DNA of 64,000 nt from Streptomyces zaomyceticus (GTDB taxonomy: Bacteria; Actinomycetota; Actinomycetes; Streptomycetales; Streptomycetaceae), in contig NZ_BNBZ01000033.1 of NCBI RefSeq assembly GCF_014656215.1, positions 1-64,000 on the forward strand, read 5' to 3'. How positions within the stretch are numbered: position 1 is the first letter of the stretch; every line of letters begins with the position of its first letter. The position numbers and the translations under genes were made by a program. Positions 24,624 through 36,488 of the stretch are shown here, one piece after another. The notes beneath the pieces are model-generated. The model did not search any database. It was not told the DNA's origin and was given only the letters and a program-made list of their open reading frames with translations.

Positions 24624-27079
24624 CGGACGTTCCCCTCCCTGGGGCTCACGGGTTCCGCCCCGGGCAGCAGCCCGCACATGGCGAAGAGGGACAGCAGTGG
24701 AGCGAGGACCCGGCGCGGCCGGGCCCCGTGCGGAAATCGGTCGCCGCGCGCCTGCCCGCCGGTGGCGGCGACGAAGTGCAGGGTGCAGTCGGCGCAGTCG
24801 TCGAAGGGCTTGAGCCAGGCGGCGCTGGCGTGGTGGGCGAGAAAGGCGTAGGTGTCCCGGCTCTCGGCCCGGAGCGCGGCCGGGTCGTGGCGGCTCGGCA
24901 GGGCCCTGCCGAGCCAGCGGTCGACGACCGGTTCGAAGCGCACCAGGTCGCTCTTGTTGACGGCGAGCGCGGCGGGTGCGGCGACGAGGCCGCCGCGCTG
25001 CCGGGGGATCCGGTTGAGCACGGTGGCGAAGGCCTCGTCGCCGAGCTCGCGCCGCCGCAGTCCGCTCTGTTCCCGTACTGGATCGAGGGCGGGGAGCCGG
25101 AGCGCGCGCAGCGGGTCGAGGACGAAGATGAACGCGTCGACGCCCATGAGGAAGCGGCCGACCTCGCTGTCCTCGGCGAGGTCCTCGCCCGCGAGGTCGA
25201 AGAAGACGACGGGCCGGGGGGTGGCGCCGGCCGCCGAGACGAGCAGCCCGTCGGCGAACCGCGCGAAGGTCTGCTGGCCGGTTCGGGCCAGCTGCCGCCC
25301 CTGCTGGAGGCTCTGGACCCGTTCCCGCAGATAGGTGCGGTGCGCGTCGGGGTTGAGCGGCAGGCATTTGAGTCCGTACGGTTCGAGGCCGCCGAGTTCG
25401 ACCTCGCCGAGCATGGCGGCCAGGAGGTGGGTCTTGCCGACGGAGGAGCTGCCGACGAGGGCGATGGAGAGCGGTTCCCCGTTGACGAGGTAGGGCACGG
25501 GGAGTTCGTGTCCCTCACCGCCGTCCCTGGTGTGCGGGCAGAGGTGGTACGCCTTGCGCAGGGCGTCCGCCCGGTGGCCGGGCGAGGGTTCGCCGCCGAG
25601 GTCCAGCGGGATGCGGTTTCCCTTGGTGTCGATGGTGACGAGCAGCCGTTCGTCGAACTCGACGGGGAGCAGGCAGTGCGGGCACATCCGGCTCCTGGCC
25701 GGTGGTGCCGGAAGGGGTTCGGCCGCCGCCGTGGGCGGGGTGGGACGGGCTGACGGGTCGGCGCCGCCGAAGAGCCGCCCGATCAGGGAGGTGCGCGGCA
25801 GGCGGGGGTCCCGGGCCGGGGCCTTCGGGGGCGCTCCGGCGTGCTCGGAACCCGGCCGGGCTCCGCCGGACAGTCCGCGCTTCCGCTCGATCTGGCCGTC
25901 GTACTCGGCACGCCATCTGTCGAGCGGATCGACCACACCGCCGGTGAGCGGGTCGGGTACGTGGAGGAGCCTCAACAGCTCGCTCGGGTGCGGTCGTTCC
26001 GATGCGTTCGGCGAGAAGAGGCCGCTGTGCTGGAGGGCGGCGAGACGGCGGTACTCGGCGAGATCCGCCGGGGGTCCCTCACCCCGGTCCGGGCGCCCGG
26101 AGAGCAGGTAGTAGGCGAGGGCGGCGACCGACCACAGATCGTCGCGGGGGTCGGCGGCGCCGCGCCCCGCGCGCTGTTCGGGCGAGGCCCAGGGGGCGGC
26201 GCCGAAGGGCTCGCGGGTCTCCCCGGCGCGCAGTGCCGCGTGCGGCTCACGGAGCCGCACCCTGGCCCCGTCCCACCGCACCGTCTCGGGCGTGATGGCC
26301 CGGTGGACGAGGTCGAGATCACCCAGGAGGCGTACGGCCATGGCGAGTTGGCCGGTGATCCGTTCCTGCGCCTCGGCACCGAGGCGGCCCGTCCAGTCGG
26401 AGAGGGGACGCCCGGTCGGCGGCCGGTAGAGGACGAAGGGCTCGGCGGCGGTCAGGTCGAAGCCGACGATCCGGGTGAGGACGGCGCCGAACTTCTCGCT
26501 GCCGTACCGCCGTTCGAGGGCGACGGAGGCCGCCACCTCCCGTTCCAGGAGTCCGTACGCCTGGGGGTCGTCGTGCGCGGACGAGGTCAGCCGGTACTGG
26601 AGGACCGGCACCGCCCCCGCTCCGAGGAACGCCCGGCGCCCGAGGAAGCCGGGGCGGTCGAGGGGCCGGTGGTCCTCGCCGTACCGCACGACGAAGCGGC
26701 TGTGCTCCTCCCTCGGGTTGAGGAACTCCAGTTCCCGGTAGTACGGGTGGGGCGGCGGGCTCGACCGGACGAGGTGGTCCGGATGGTCCGGGCCGATGGG
26801 CCGGTTCGGGTCGGCCGGACGGCGACGGCGATCGGCGTCGGGGTCGACCCCGGGTCCGGGGCCGGGATCGCGGCCGCGGCCGCCGTCGGGGTCGATGCCG
26901 GAGCCGTCCCCGAGGTCGATGCCGGAGCCGTCCGGGCGGTACGAGAGGGCCGGGCCGGTCCGCTGATCGGGCTCGTCCGAGTAGTCCTCGTACTCCCATC
27001 GGTTCCGGTCGACCCGACGGCTCGGATCGCCCGGATCGCCCGGATGGTTCGGGTGCTTCGGATGGTTCGGGTCGGTCAC
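24620..27079 (-). CDS. Pseudokinase - zinc ribbon - P-loop GTPase fusion
   Basis: An 819-residue three-part protein. Residues ~1-100 are disordered. Residues ~105-400 have the protein-kinase fold (FLGRRAFLGAGAVPVLQYRLT, then LVHRAITPETVRWDG, then PFGAAPWASPEQRAG), but HRD has become HRA and no DFG is evident, so it is probably a pseudokinase. CPHC near 463, with CPH about 55 residues later, looks like a zinc ribbon. Residues ~535-800 are a GTPase: Walker A GSSSVGKTH (~540), DLAGED (~626) and NKSDL (~705). The GTPase half resembles the 'double-GTPase' families of conflict systems. GTG start, overlapping the previous gene by GTGA. Confidence 0.8.
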   Translation of the reverse strand: MTDPNHPKHPNHPGDPGDPSRRVDRNRWEYEDYSDEPDQRTGPALSYRPDGSGIDLGDGSGIDPDGGRGRDPGPGPGVDPDADRRRRPADPNRPIGPDHPDHLVRSSPPPHPYYRELEFLNPREEHSRFVVRYGEDHRPLDRPGFLGRRAFLGAGAVPVLQYRLTSSAHDDPQAYGLLEREVAASVALERRYGSEKFGAVLTRIVGFDLTAAEPFVLYRPPTGRPLSDWTGRLGAEAQERITGQLAMAVRLLGDLDLVHRAITPETVRWDGARVRLREPHAALRAGETREPFGAAPWASPEQRAGRGAADPRDDLWSVAALAYYLLSGRPDRGEGPPADLAEYRRLAALQHSGLFSPNASERPHPSELLRLLHVPDPLTGGVVDPLDRWRAEYDGQIERKRGLSGGARPGSEHAGAPPKAPARDPRLPRTSLIGRLFGGADPSARPTPPTAAAEPLPAPPARSRMCPHCLLPVEFDERLLVTIDTKGNRIPLDLGGEPSPGHRADALRKAYHLCPHTRDGGEGHELPVPYLVNGEPLSIALVGSSSVGKTHLLAAMLGEVELGGLEPYGLKCLPLNPDAHRTYLRERVQSLQQGRQLARTGQQTFARFADGLLVSAAGATPRPVVFFDLAGEDLAEDSEVGRFLMGVDAFIFVLDPLRALRLPALDPVREQSGLRRRELGDEAFATVLNRIPRQRGGLVAAPAALAVNKSDLVRFEPVVDRWLGRALPSRHDPAALRAESRDTYAFLAHHASAAWLKPFDDCADCTLHFVAATGGQARGDRFPHGARPRRVLAPLLSLFAMCGLLPGAEPVSPREGNVR

Positions 27080-29652
27080 GGTTCTCCCGCCTCCTCGGCG
27101 CGGACGGTGTGCACGACGTCCGCGCGCAGGGGTACGAGACGGAGGATTCCGGCGTGGCGTCCCGCACCGGTCCAGACGACGTCCTCGGCGGTGCCCCGCC
27201 AGACGTCGTCCCCGGCGGCCCCGCGCCGCATCGCCTCGGGCACGAAGCGGACCTTCCGGGCGGCGAGCGGGTCGTGGGAGAGCAGCCGCAGATGCTCGGG
27301 ACCGCAGAGCGCGACCGTGCGGCCGGGGTCGTCCTCGGCGAGCAGCAGCCGGGCCACCGCGTCCGGGGCGACCCCGGTGAGCCGGGCCGCGTCGGGCCGG
27401 TCGGAGCGGTCGGTGAAGGAGGAGAGGGCGGAGAGCGCGTCCGCGTCGCGGACGCCCTCGTGGCGGGGCGGCGGCGAGGCCGCCACATCGCGCTCCAGAC
27501 GGATCCGGGTCTCGTCCAGGAGCTCCGCGATCCGCTGCTCGTGGACCGTGGACGCCATGGCCCCGGGGTCGCGTTCGACGCCCGCCCAGCACCCGTCGAG
27601 GATCAGGAGGGTACCGGCGACCAGGTCGCCGACGAGCGTGTCGACGAGCAGGGGGCCGCCGTCCCCGTACCGCCGCTCCAGCCACGCGGGCGCGGGGAGG
27701 GAGCCGGGCACGGGCGGGGGCCCGCCGTCCGCACGGACCGGGTCCCGGTCGGACGGGCCCGCCGGGTACGGGGACCCGGGCGGCGGGCCCGGGGCACGTA
27801 CGACCGGTTCCTCGTCCATGTCGGACCAGACGTCGTCCTCCACTGTGTCCCATTCCTCCCAGTTCCAGGAGGAGGTACCGCTGTCCGGGCCCGGGGGCTC
27901 GGAGCCGGAACCCGCCCATTCCCCGCTCCCCCGCGCGTCGGCCGGGGCCGCGTACGACCGCTCCTGCCCGTTCGGCCGACCGTCCGGGCCCCCGTGGGGC
28001 CGGCCGCGGGCGTCGGCCGTCTCCGCGAGGCCGTGGAGCAGCCGGGCCACCGCGCCCGCGCCCGCCGAGCAGTGGTGCCGCACCTCGGCGAAGAGCCAGT
28101 CGTGCACGGCGGTCGTGACGACGAGGGTCTGGATCTCCCGCAGGATCCGCCAGGCCTCCTCCGGGTCGGCCCGCGCCCACCAGTCGTCCACGGCCAGGCT
28201 CCAGTCCCGCAGCGCGAGGAGGACGACGGCCACCAGGGACACGGTCAGCGCCACGGCCCCCGCCCACGGCGGAAGGCCGAGGAACTGGCCGAGACCCGCC
28301 CCGGCGAGGCCGCCGAGCACGCCCCCGAAGAGCCGGGGCGCCGCACCCGTGGCGCCGCCGCCGTCGATCCGCCCGTCCGGCGAACGGTTGGGCCTGCGCC
28401 GCAGCATCAGATGGGCGAGTCCCGCGGCCAGCACTCCGACGGCCGGGCCGAGGACCCAGCCGAGGAGCGGCCAGACCCCGGCGAGCAGGGCCAGGACCCC
28501 GGTCACGGCGAAGGCCACGGGCCGCGAACCACCCGCCGTGAAGGGATACCGGCCGCCGAGCCTCCGCAGCCGCTCCGGCCCGCAGAGGGCGTCGAGCCGG
28601 GCGAGCCGGGCGGCGCTGCCCACGGGCGCGGTGCGCGCGGAGAGTGCGGAGAGCCGGGCCGCCACCGAACGCAGCGGCAGCCCCTTGCCGATCAGCTCGT
28701 GCGTGTGGTCGCGCAGCGCCGGGACGATCCCGGCCCGCGAGATCTCCCGCGGCAGCTCCGGGAGTTCGATCCCCCGGTCCCTGAGCACGCCCCGGTGCTC
28801 GGCGGTGAGCCGGCTGCCGCCCGCGGCGGCGAACGCGTCCGCGACGGCCGCACGGACCCGGTCGAGTTCGGCCGTCACCCGCTCGATGTCCCCCGGCAGA
28901 TCGACGGCGCGGCCGGCCCCGGTGAGGAGCCCCGCCGCGCCCCGTACTCGGTGGTAGCCGTCGACGGCGTCCCCGACGGCCTCGTCGCAGGCGGCGATCC
29001 GGGCCCCCGCCCGGCCCTGGGGCGGCAGCCAGCGGTGGTCGGAGAGCGATCGCGGAACGCCCTCGTCGAGCAGGAGCGCGAGCGCGCCCGGCACCTGCTC
29101 GGCGGAGACGGTTCCGGCCGGGACGTCCGGGCCGGTGAGCCCCTCCACCGCCTGCCGCCAGGCGCGCGCCCGCGCCTCGTCGCTCAGGTCGTGCTCCAGG
29201 ACGCGCACGGCGGGTACGGCGACGCCGTGCACCACCTCGCCGAGCGCGCGCAGGACGGCGTCGAAGACCTCGGGGGTGGACAGCACGTCGACGAGCGGGC
29301 GCAGCACGGCCTCGCCCGGGACGCCTTCGTCCGCCGTGTCGAACACCCACAGGACTCCGGCGGCGGGCGGGCGGAGCGTCGGGGTGCGGCTCAGGGTCCG
29401 CTCGCGGCGGCCGCCGACGGCCAGGCAGACGATGCGGGCGGGCCCGTACGAGGAGAGACGCTCGTAGAGCAGCTGGTGGGCGACGAGCCGGTCGGCCTCG
29501 TCGAGGACCAGGAAGCGGCGCTCGCCCCCGGGTTGCGGGGCGTCCAGGGCCGCCCGGACGACGGCCTCGGGGTCGTACTCCCCCGCCGGCCGCAGATCGA
29601 GGCAGACGGCGTGGCCGGGCAGCGGCCGCTCGGGCAGGACACGGGCGCTCAC
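27076..29652 (-). CDS. Large membrane protein of unknown family in the conflict operon
   Basis: An 858-residue protein that I cannot assign to a family. The N-terminal ~370 residues are soluble and alpha/beta-like (RRFLVLDEADRLVAHQLLYERL, then RIVCLAVGG), without a recognisable P-loop. Two hydrophobic blocks, ~380-425 and ~437-480, contain about four membrane spans. A soluble region follows, with an acidic, Trp-containing disordered stretch near 575-640, and a C-terminal ~200 residues ending in repeated VVRL/VVHTV-type strands. It overlaps both neighbours by GTGA, so it is made with the tubulin-like protein and the GTPase. A membrane platform for them is a guess. Confidence 0.7.
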   Translation of the reverse strand: MSARVLPERPLPGHAVCLDLRPAGEYDPEAVVRAALDAPQPGGERRFLVLDEADRLVAHQLLYERLSSYGPARIVCLAVGGRRERTLSRTPTLRPPAAGVLWVFDTADEGVPGEAVLRPLVDVLSTPEVFDAVLRALGEVVHGVAVPAVRVLEHDLSDEARARAWRQAVEGLTGPDVPAGTVSAEQVPGALALLLDEGVPRSLSDHRWLPPQGRAGARIAACDEAVGDAVDGYHRVRGAAGLLTGAGRAVDLPGDIERVTAELDRVRAAVADAFAAAGGSRLTAEHRGVLRDRGIELPELPREISRAGIVPALRDHTHELIGKGLPLRSVAARLSALSARTAPVGSAARLARLDALCGPERLRRLGGRYPFTAGGSRPVAFAVTGVLALLAGVWPLLGWVLGPAVGVLAAGLAHLMLRRRPNRSPDGRIDGGGATGAAPRLFGGVLGGLAGAGLGQFLGLPPWAGAVALTVSLVAVVLLALRDWSLAVDDWWARADPEEAWRILREIQTLVVTTAVHDWLFAEVRHHCSAGAGAVARLLHGLAETADARGRPHGGPDGRPNGQERSYAAPADARGSGEWAGSGSEPPGPDSGTSSWNWEEWDTVEDDVWSDMDEEPVVRAPGPPPGSPYPAGPSDRDPVRADGGPPPVPGSLPAPAWLERRYGDGGPLLVDTLVGDLVAGTLLILDGCWAGVERDPGAMASTVHEQRIAELLDETRIRLERDVAASPPPRHEGVRDADALSALSSFTDRSDRPDAARLTGVAPDAVARLLLAEDDPGRTVALCGPEHLRLLSHDPLAARKVRFVPEAMRRGAAGDDVWRGTAEDVVWTGAGRHAGILRLVPLRADVVHTVRAEEAGEP

Positions 29653-32600
29653 TCCGCCTCCCCCGCACGGTCGCGGGGGCGCGGCTCGTCGTCGAGGTAG
29701 GCGTCGAACTCCGGCTCGGGCTCCAGCTCCCACCCGTCCCCGAAGGCGGATTCCCGCGGGGGCGGCGCTGTCGCCCCGGAGCCCGGTCCGGGGGTGCCGC
29801 CGTTCCCGTAGGCGGTCCGGGGATCGGGCACGGTGGCGTTCCCGTTCCCGTACGGGGGGCGGGGGCCGTCCCTGTACGGGGGGCGGGGGCCGTCCCCGTA
29901 CGGAGGGCGGGGGTCGCCCCTGTACGGAGGGCGGGGATCACGCTCGTACGGCGGACGGGACGCGCTCTCGTGTCCGGGTGGGGCGTCTTCGCCGTACGGG
30001 GGACGGGCGCCGGGCTCGTAGGCGGGCCGGGAGCCGTTCTCGTACGCCGGGCGGGGGCCGTTCTCGTACGCCGTGGGCTCGTACCCCCTGCGCGGACCGG
30101 AACCCTGACCGGAGCCGTGCCCCGACACCTGCCCCTGACCCTGACCCGGTCCTCGTCCCTGCCCCGGGCCTCGGCCCGCCCCCTGCCGCGGGGCGTGCCG
30201 TTCGTACAGGGCCCGCAGGGACGACCTCGTCGCGCGGGCCGCCCTGGGGAAGCGCATGTCGAGGGCGCCGGGGAAGGTCACCTCCCAGAAGTGGCGCAGG
30301 GGCGCCAGCCATTCGGTGTCCGTCTCGCCGTACTCGCCGTACTCGGCGACGAGTTCGGCGATCAGGCCCAGCTGGCGCGGGGCGACCTCCTCCACGAAGT
30401 GGATGAAGAGCGGCGACGGGGGCGCCGGCACCTGTGCGAGCCCCTTCGGCAGGGCCTGCATCAGACGTTCGCAGAACTGCTCGATGATCTGTCCCTCGTC
30501 GAGCAGCGCCCAGCGCTCGTACGCCCGCAGCAGCCCCACCCAGCTGGAGAGCGAGCCGTCGAAGGCCTCCAGGCGCAGCGCCATGGTCGCCGAGTCGCCG
30601 TCCTGGAGGCGGATGCGGACGACGTGCGGCGAACCGGCCGGGCCCTCGGTGTCGATGTGCCCGTTCCACATCGCGCAGAGCAGCCGGTGCAGGATGCGCT
30701 GCCGGTCGCTCTCGGTGGAGACCAGCCAGTCGTCCTGGTAGCCGAGCCGCTGCCGCCAGTGCAGGAAGTCGTCCTCGCCGGCCGAGTCGCGGGCCTCGGC
30801 CCAGAGGGTGAGGACGTTGCGGACCTCGGAGATGTCGGTGAGGTTCATACCGCTGCGGAAGAAGACGACGGTGATGGAGTCGGTGTCGCCGGCCCGGCTC
30901 TCCGGGGTCACCCGGGCGGGCAGGTTGAGCTCCTGCTCCAGGTACTCGCGGGCCCGGCCGTCGGCCTCGCTCGACGGGTGCACGATGAGGATCTTCAGCG
31001 GGCCGCTGCCGTCGGGGACGAAGCCCACCGGAATGAGTCCCGCGAGACGGGCGCGGAACTGGTCGAGCCAGCGCCGGTCGATCTTCGCCTCGGCGGTCTC
31101 GTCGCCCGACGCGGCCCGGAGGAGCAGCTCCATGGACGGCAGCAGGGGGCGGGCGAAGTAGTCCTCGTTGGCCTCGCCGAAGAGCCGCTTGACCCGCCGT
31201 TCGAGGACCTGCTTGATCTCCTTCACCGCCGCGCCGCCCGGGCGGCGGACCGCGTCGAGGGCCCGCCGCCAGTCCTCGGGGCCGATGAGCCGGCCGAGCA
31301 GGGTCGCGGCGTCGGCGGTCTCGCGCAGGCCCTCGCTCTGGGCGAGCCGGTCGACGACGTCGTCGTAGAAGGCGCGCAGGGTGTTCTGCGGGGGCAGCAG
31401 ATAGGCGATCCCGGCGCGGTCGTCGCGGTAGAGGTCGCGACGGCTGTCGGCGAAGGACTTGGCCTCGTCCTGCTCGTGGGAGCGGAGCACCTTGGCGAGT
31501 TCGGTGACCTCGGAGGTGACCCGGTTCAGGGAGGGGCGCCACTGCGCCTCGCCCGCCTGCCAGCCGCGGTGCCAGAGGGTCCGGGCCCGCCACTGGTACC
31601 AGGCCTCCTGTGCGGCGAGCGCGTCCTGGACGTCGGGGTCGTTCCAACGGGCCGGGACGACCCCGCCGACCGTGCCCTTCACCTGGGGGATCGCGGGGGC
31701 GGAGGTCTGGACGTGCGCGGGCCGTTCGGGTTCGTTGCGCCGGTTGTCGAGCATGCCGGTGAAGCCCTCCCTGGCCACCCGGTCGGGGTGGCCGGGCAGG
31801 CCGGTCAGCAGGACCTCGATCTGGAACGGGTCCATGGAGCCCAGGAGTTCACGGACCCCGGCGCCCGGCCGGAAGTCCTCGGTGAGGCGCGGGATCTCGC
31901 GGGCCAGACCGGAGTCGAGGCGGCGCAGGGCCTCCTCCATGTCCCCGATCCGGTTGCGCAGCTCCTGGATGACCTTGCCCTTGCCCCGGGGCAGTTGCTC
32001 GGGTGCGGGGACGTCCGGGGCGTCGCGGCTCCAGAGCCGGCCGATGCCGGAGCGGGTGAACAGGTCCCGGACGTTGGTCTGCCCCTCCCGGTCCGGTCGC
32101 CGGGCGCGGTCGGACATGCCGCGGACGGCCTGGGCGAGGAGCCGGGCGGCGACGATCTCGGCGAGGTCGTCCACGGGCACGGTGAGGGAGGCGGCGAGGC
32201 TGGTGGACATGCCGCGGTAGCCGATGCCGCTGCGGGCCGGCGTGGAGCGCTCCACGCTCTTGTTGATGAAGCTGGCGGCGAAGGACTGGTAGTCGTCCTC
32301 CGCGCGGGTCGCCGAACCGGTGTCCTCGCCGAGGTCGGTCCCGATCAGCGACATCACCATGGCGGCGATGGAGCGCCGCAGGTCGTCGCTGCCGATGACG
32401 GACGGCTTGGAGAAGAGGAACGCCGTCTGCATGGTGGCGGGGCGGAGCGCGACGACGCCGTCGCCCGGGTACGTGACGCTGAGCCGGCCCCGGTTCTCGA
32501 CGTCGCCGACCTGGTCGACCGCGTCGGGCACGTTCTGGTCGTCGACGAGCCGGGAGAGGTCCACGAGGGCGCGCGCCGCGTTGAGTTCGGCCTCGCGTCC

Positions 32601-33320
32601 GCCGCCGGCCTCCAGGGGGAAGGCGGAGGGCATGACGACGAGCGGGTAGATCTTCACCCCGGGCACCCGGGCGTTGCGGAACTCGTGCCCGATGAGATGG
32701 ATGAAGTCGTAGAAGATGCCGGCCCCGGTGCCGCCCGCCACGGAGAAGGCGACGAACACGTCGCAGCCCCGGATCCGGCCGCCGCCGACCCGCCGGAGGT
32801 CGCCCGCCGCCTGGCCGATGGACCCGATGGCCTCGCGGAGCTGACGCAGCACGGGTTCGAGCCCGGACCGCAGGGTCGCGAAGAGCGCGGCGCGCCCGAC
32901 GGTCGGCAGCTGGCCGGCGCCGCTGTTGAGGGGGGCCACACGGGGCTGGCGCGCCTTCGGCGGCAGCCAGAGCCCGGTCTCCTCGGGGATGGAGGTGCGC
33001 AGCATGCGCGTCACCTCGGACGAGGAGTCGAAGTCGGTGGGCAGCAGGTCGCGGACCATCCGGGAGGTACGGGCGAAGGCGGCGGCCTCGGCGCCCTTCG
33101 CCTTGAACTGCGGCTGCTGGAGCAGCTCGGCCTCGCTGAAGTCGGCGTAGACGAACTGGAGGCAGTCGGGGAGCTGGAAGGGCAGGCGGCGGCCGCCGTC
33201 GACCAGGTCGGTGCCGTCGGGTCCGCACAGCTCGCGGCGGAGGCTGCGTTCGAGCTCGCTGCCGATACGTCCGCCGGTGCCGCCGAGGCCGACGAAGAGC
33301 ATGGGCTGATAGATCTTCAT
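29649..33320 (-). CDS. Giant tubulin-like (Tubulin_2) GTPase
   Basis: A 1223-residue protein. The N-terminal PMLFVGLGGTGGRIG is the Rossmann entry and SVAGGTGAGIFYDF near residues 190-203 is the tubulin/FtsZ GGTG(S/A)G nucleotide loop. This fits the large 'tubulin-like' family rather than FtsZ (about 400 residues). Residues ~400-1060 are mostly helical with no domain I recognise. The last ~170 residues are disordered: Gly/Gln-rich, then a Tyr-rich octapeptide repeat (PRPPYxxG), then an acidic end. GAGGAG precedes the ATG, 22 bases after the vWA gene, the only clear gap in the operon. It is likely to polymerise or act as a regulated scaffold; function here is unknown. Confidence 0.82.
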   Translation of the reverse strand: MKIYQPMLFVGLGGTGGRIGSELERSLRRELCGPDGTDLVDGGRRLPFQLPDCLQFVYADFSEAELLQQPQFKAKGAEAAAFARTSRMVRDLLPTDFDSSSEVTRMLRTSIPEETGLWLPPKARQPRVAPLNSGAGQLPTVGRAALFATLRSGLEPVLRQLREAIGSIGQAAGDLRRVGGGRIRGCDVFVAFSVAGGTGAGIFYDFIHLIGHEFRNARVPGVKIYPLVVMPSAFPLEAGGGREAELNAARALVDLSRLVDDQNVPDAVDQVGDVENRGRLSVTYPGDGVVALRPATMQTAFLFSKPSVIGSDDLRRSIAAMVMSLIGTDLGEDTGSATRAEDDYQSFAASFINKSVERSTPARSGIGYRGMSTSLAASLTVPVDDLAEIVAARLLAQAVRGMSDRARRPDREGQTNVRDLFTRSGIGRLWSRDAPDVPAPEQLPRGKGKVIQELRNRIGDMEEALRRLDSGLAREIPRLTEDFRPGAGVRELLGSMDPFQIEVLLTGLPGHPDRVAREGFTGMLDNRRNEPERPAHVQTSAPAIPQVKGTVGGVVPARWNDPDVQDALAAQEAWYQWRARTLWHRGWQAGEAQWRPSLNRVTSEVTELAKVLRSHEQDEAKSFADSRRDLYRDDRAGIAYLLPPQNTLRAFYDDVVDRLAQSEGLRETADAATLLGRLIGPEDWRRALDAVRRPGGAAVKEIKQVLERRVKRLFGEANEDYFARPLLPSMELLLRAASGDETAEAKIDRRWLDQFRARLAGLIPVGFVPDGSGPLKILIVHPSSEADGRAREYLEQELNLPARVTPESRAGDTDSITVVFFRSGMNLTDISEVRNVLTLWAEARDSAGEDDFLHWRQRLGYQDDWLVSTESDRQRILHRLLCAMWNGHIDTEGPAGSPHVVRIRLQDGDSATMALRLEAFDGSLSSWVGLLRAYERWALLDEGQIIEQFCERLMQALPKGLAQVPAPPSPLFIHFVEEVAPRQLGLIAELVAEYGEYGETDTEWLAPLRHFWEVTFPGALDMRFPRAARATRSSLRALYERHAPRQGAGRGPGQGRGPGQGQGQVSGHGSGQGSGPRRGYEPTAYENGPRPAYENGSRPAYEPGARPPYGEDAPPGHESASRPPYERDPRPPYRGDPRPPYGDGPRPPYRDGPRPPYGNGNATVPDPRTAYGNGGTPGPGSGATAPPPRESAFGDGWELEPEPEFDAYLDDEPRPRDRAGEAE
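29851..30075. repeat. 24-bp tandem repeat encoding Tyr-rich octapeptides in the tubulin-like gene
   Basis: TACGG recurs at 29851, 29875, 29899, 29923 and 29947, exactly 24 bases apart, within near-identical G-rich units. More diverged copies continue to about 30075. Each unit encodes PRPPYxxG-like octapeptides at the protein C-terminus. The plus strand also has many GGGG runs that could form quadruplexes. Confidence 0.85.
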
Positions 33321-33342
33321 GTCGTTCTCCTCGGTGACCCGT

Positions 33343-35853
<2,511 letters not shown>

Positions 35854-35861
35854 GTTCTCTC

Positions 35862-36488
35862 TCACCACAGTTCGCTGAAGAGGGCCAGAAGGGCGCCGAG
35901 CGCGAGCGCGCACACGCCCAGGCGCAGCCACCGGTACTTCGCCGCGAGCACGAGGCCGTGCACGCTGGCCTGTTCGAGGAGCCAGCCGGTGGCGTCCGCG
36001 CCGGGTGCGGAGAGCCGCTCGCGCAGCGCGGTCTCCGACGGCCCGGCCGTCAGCTCGCGCAGTAGCGTGCGGTCGGCCCCGATCCGGGTGCGGGGCAGCA
36101 CCACCGAGACGAGCATCAGGACGCCGGCCGTCCAGAGCACTCCCGCCACGAGGAGCAGGGCGAGCGCGGGACCGGCGGTGGGCAGGGGGCCGCGGTCCCC
36201 CGAGAACACGACCGCGAGGAAGGCGAGGGCGCCGGAGAGCAGGATCGCGGCCTTGGTGTCGGCCCGGCCGATGTCCTCACGGACGGTGGCGAGCAGCCGC
36301 TCGGCCATGAACCTGAGCTCCTCGGAGGGCACGGGGGCGGGGTTCGGTGCCGGGTTCGGCGCGCGGCCGTCCGCGCGACCGCCCGCGGGGACGGGCGCGG
36401 GCGCGGGGACGGGCGCGACCCGGTCCGGCGCGGGTGCCTCCGTGCGGTCGGGTACGGGGTCCGGGGCGGGACCCCGGGGGGTGGTCAT
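35862..36488 (-). CDS. Pycsar-effector-like transmembrane protein (PycTM/DUF5706)
   Basis: A 208-residue membrane protein. After a ~50-residue Pro-rich lead comes the family hallmark: a helix ending DIGRADTKAAILLSGALAF, running into the first span (~77-97). A second span lies at ~104-130 and a third at ~187-206. In Pycsar anti-phage systems, PycTM effectors bind cCMP or cUMP made by an adjacent class III cyclase and disrupt the membrane. Here a class III cyclase-like gene is the first gene of the same operon, with two genes between. Its ATG overlaps the previous stop (ATGA). It may act as the toxic output or, in this larger system, as a membrane sensor. Confidence 0.78.
   Translation of the reverse strand: MTTPRGPAPDPVPDRTEAPAPDRVAPVPAPAPVPAGGRADGRAPNPAPNPAPVPSEELRFMAERLLATVREDIGRADTKAAILLSGALAFLAVVFSGDRGPLPTAGPALALLLVAGVLWTAGVLMLVSVVLPRTRIGADRTLLRELTAGPSETALRERLSAPGADATGWLLEQASVHGLVLAAKYRWLRLGVCALALGALLALFSELW

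Noticed and set aside
24620..27079. Active Ser/Thr protein kinase of the PknB type
   Set aside because: The HRD catalytic Asp is replaced by Ala and no DFG or extracellular PASTA part is present.
24620..29941. A single 1773-codon frame on the minus strand
   Set aside because: Only its last ~819 codons read as protein; the upstream part overlaps the membrane-protein gene in another frame. The GTG at 27079, overlapping the previous stop, is the credible start.
29851..30075. CRISPR or short tandem mobile repeat
   Set aside because: The 24-base periodicity has no spacers and encodes an octapeptide tail.
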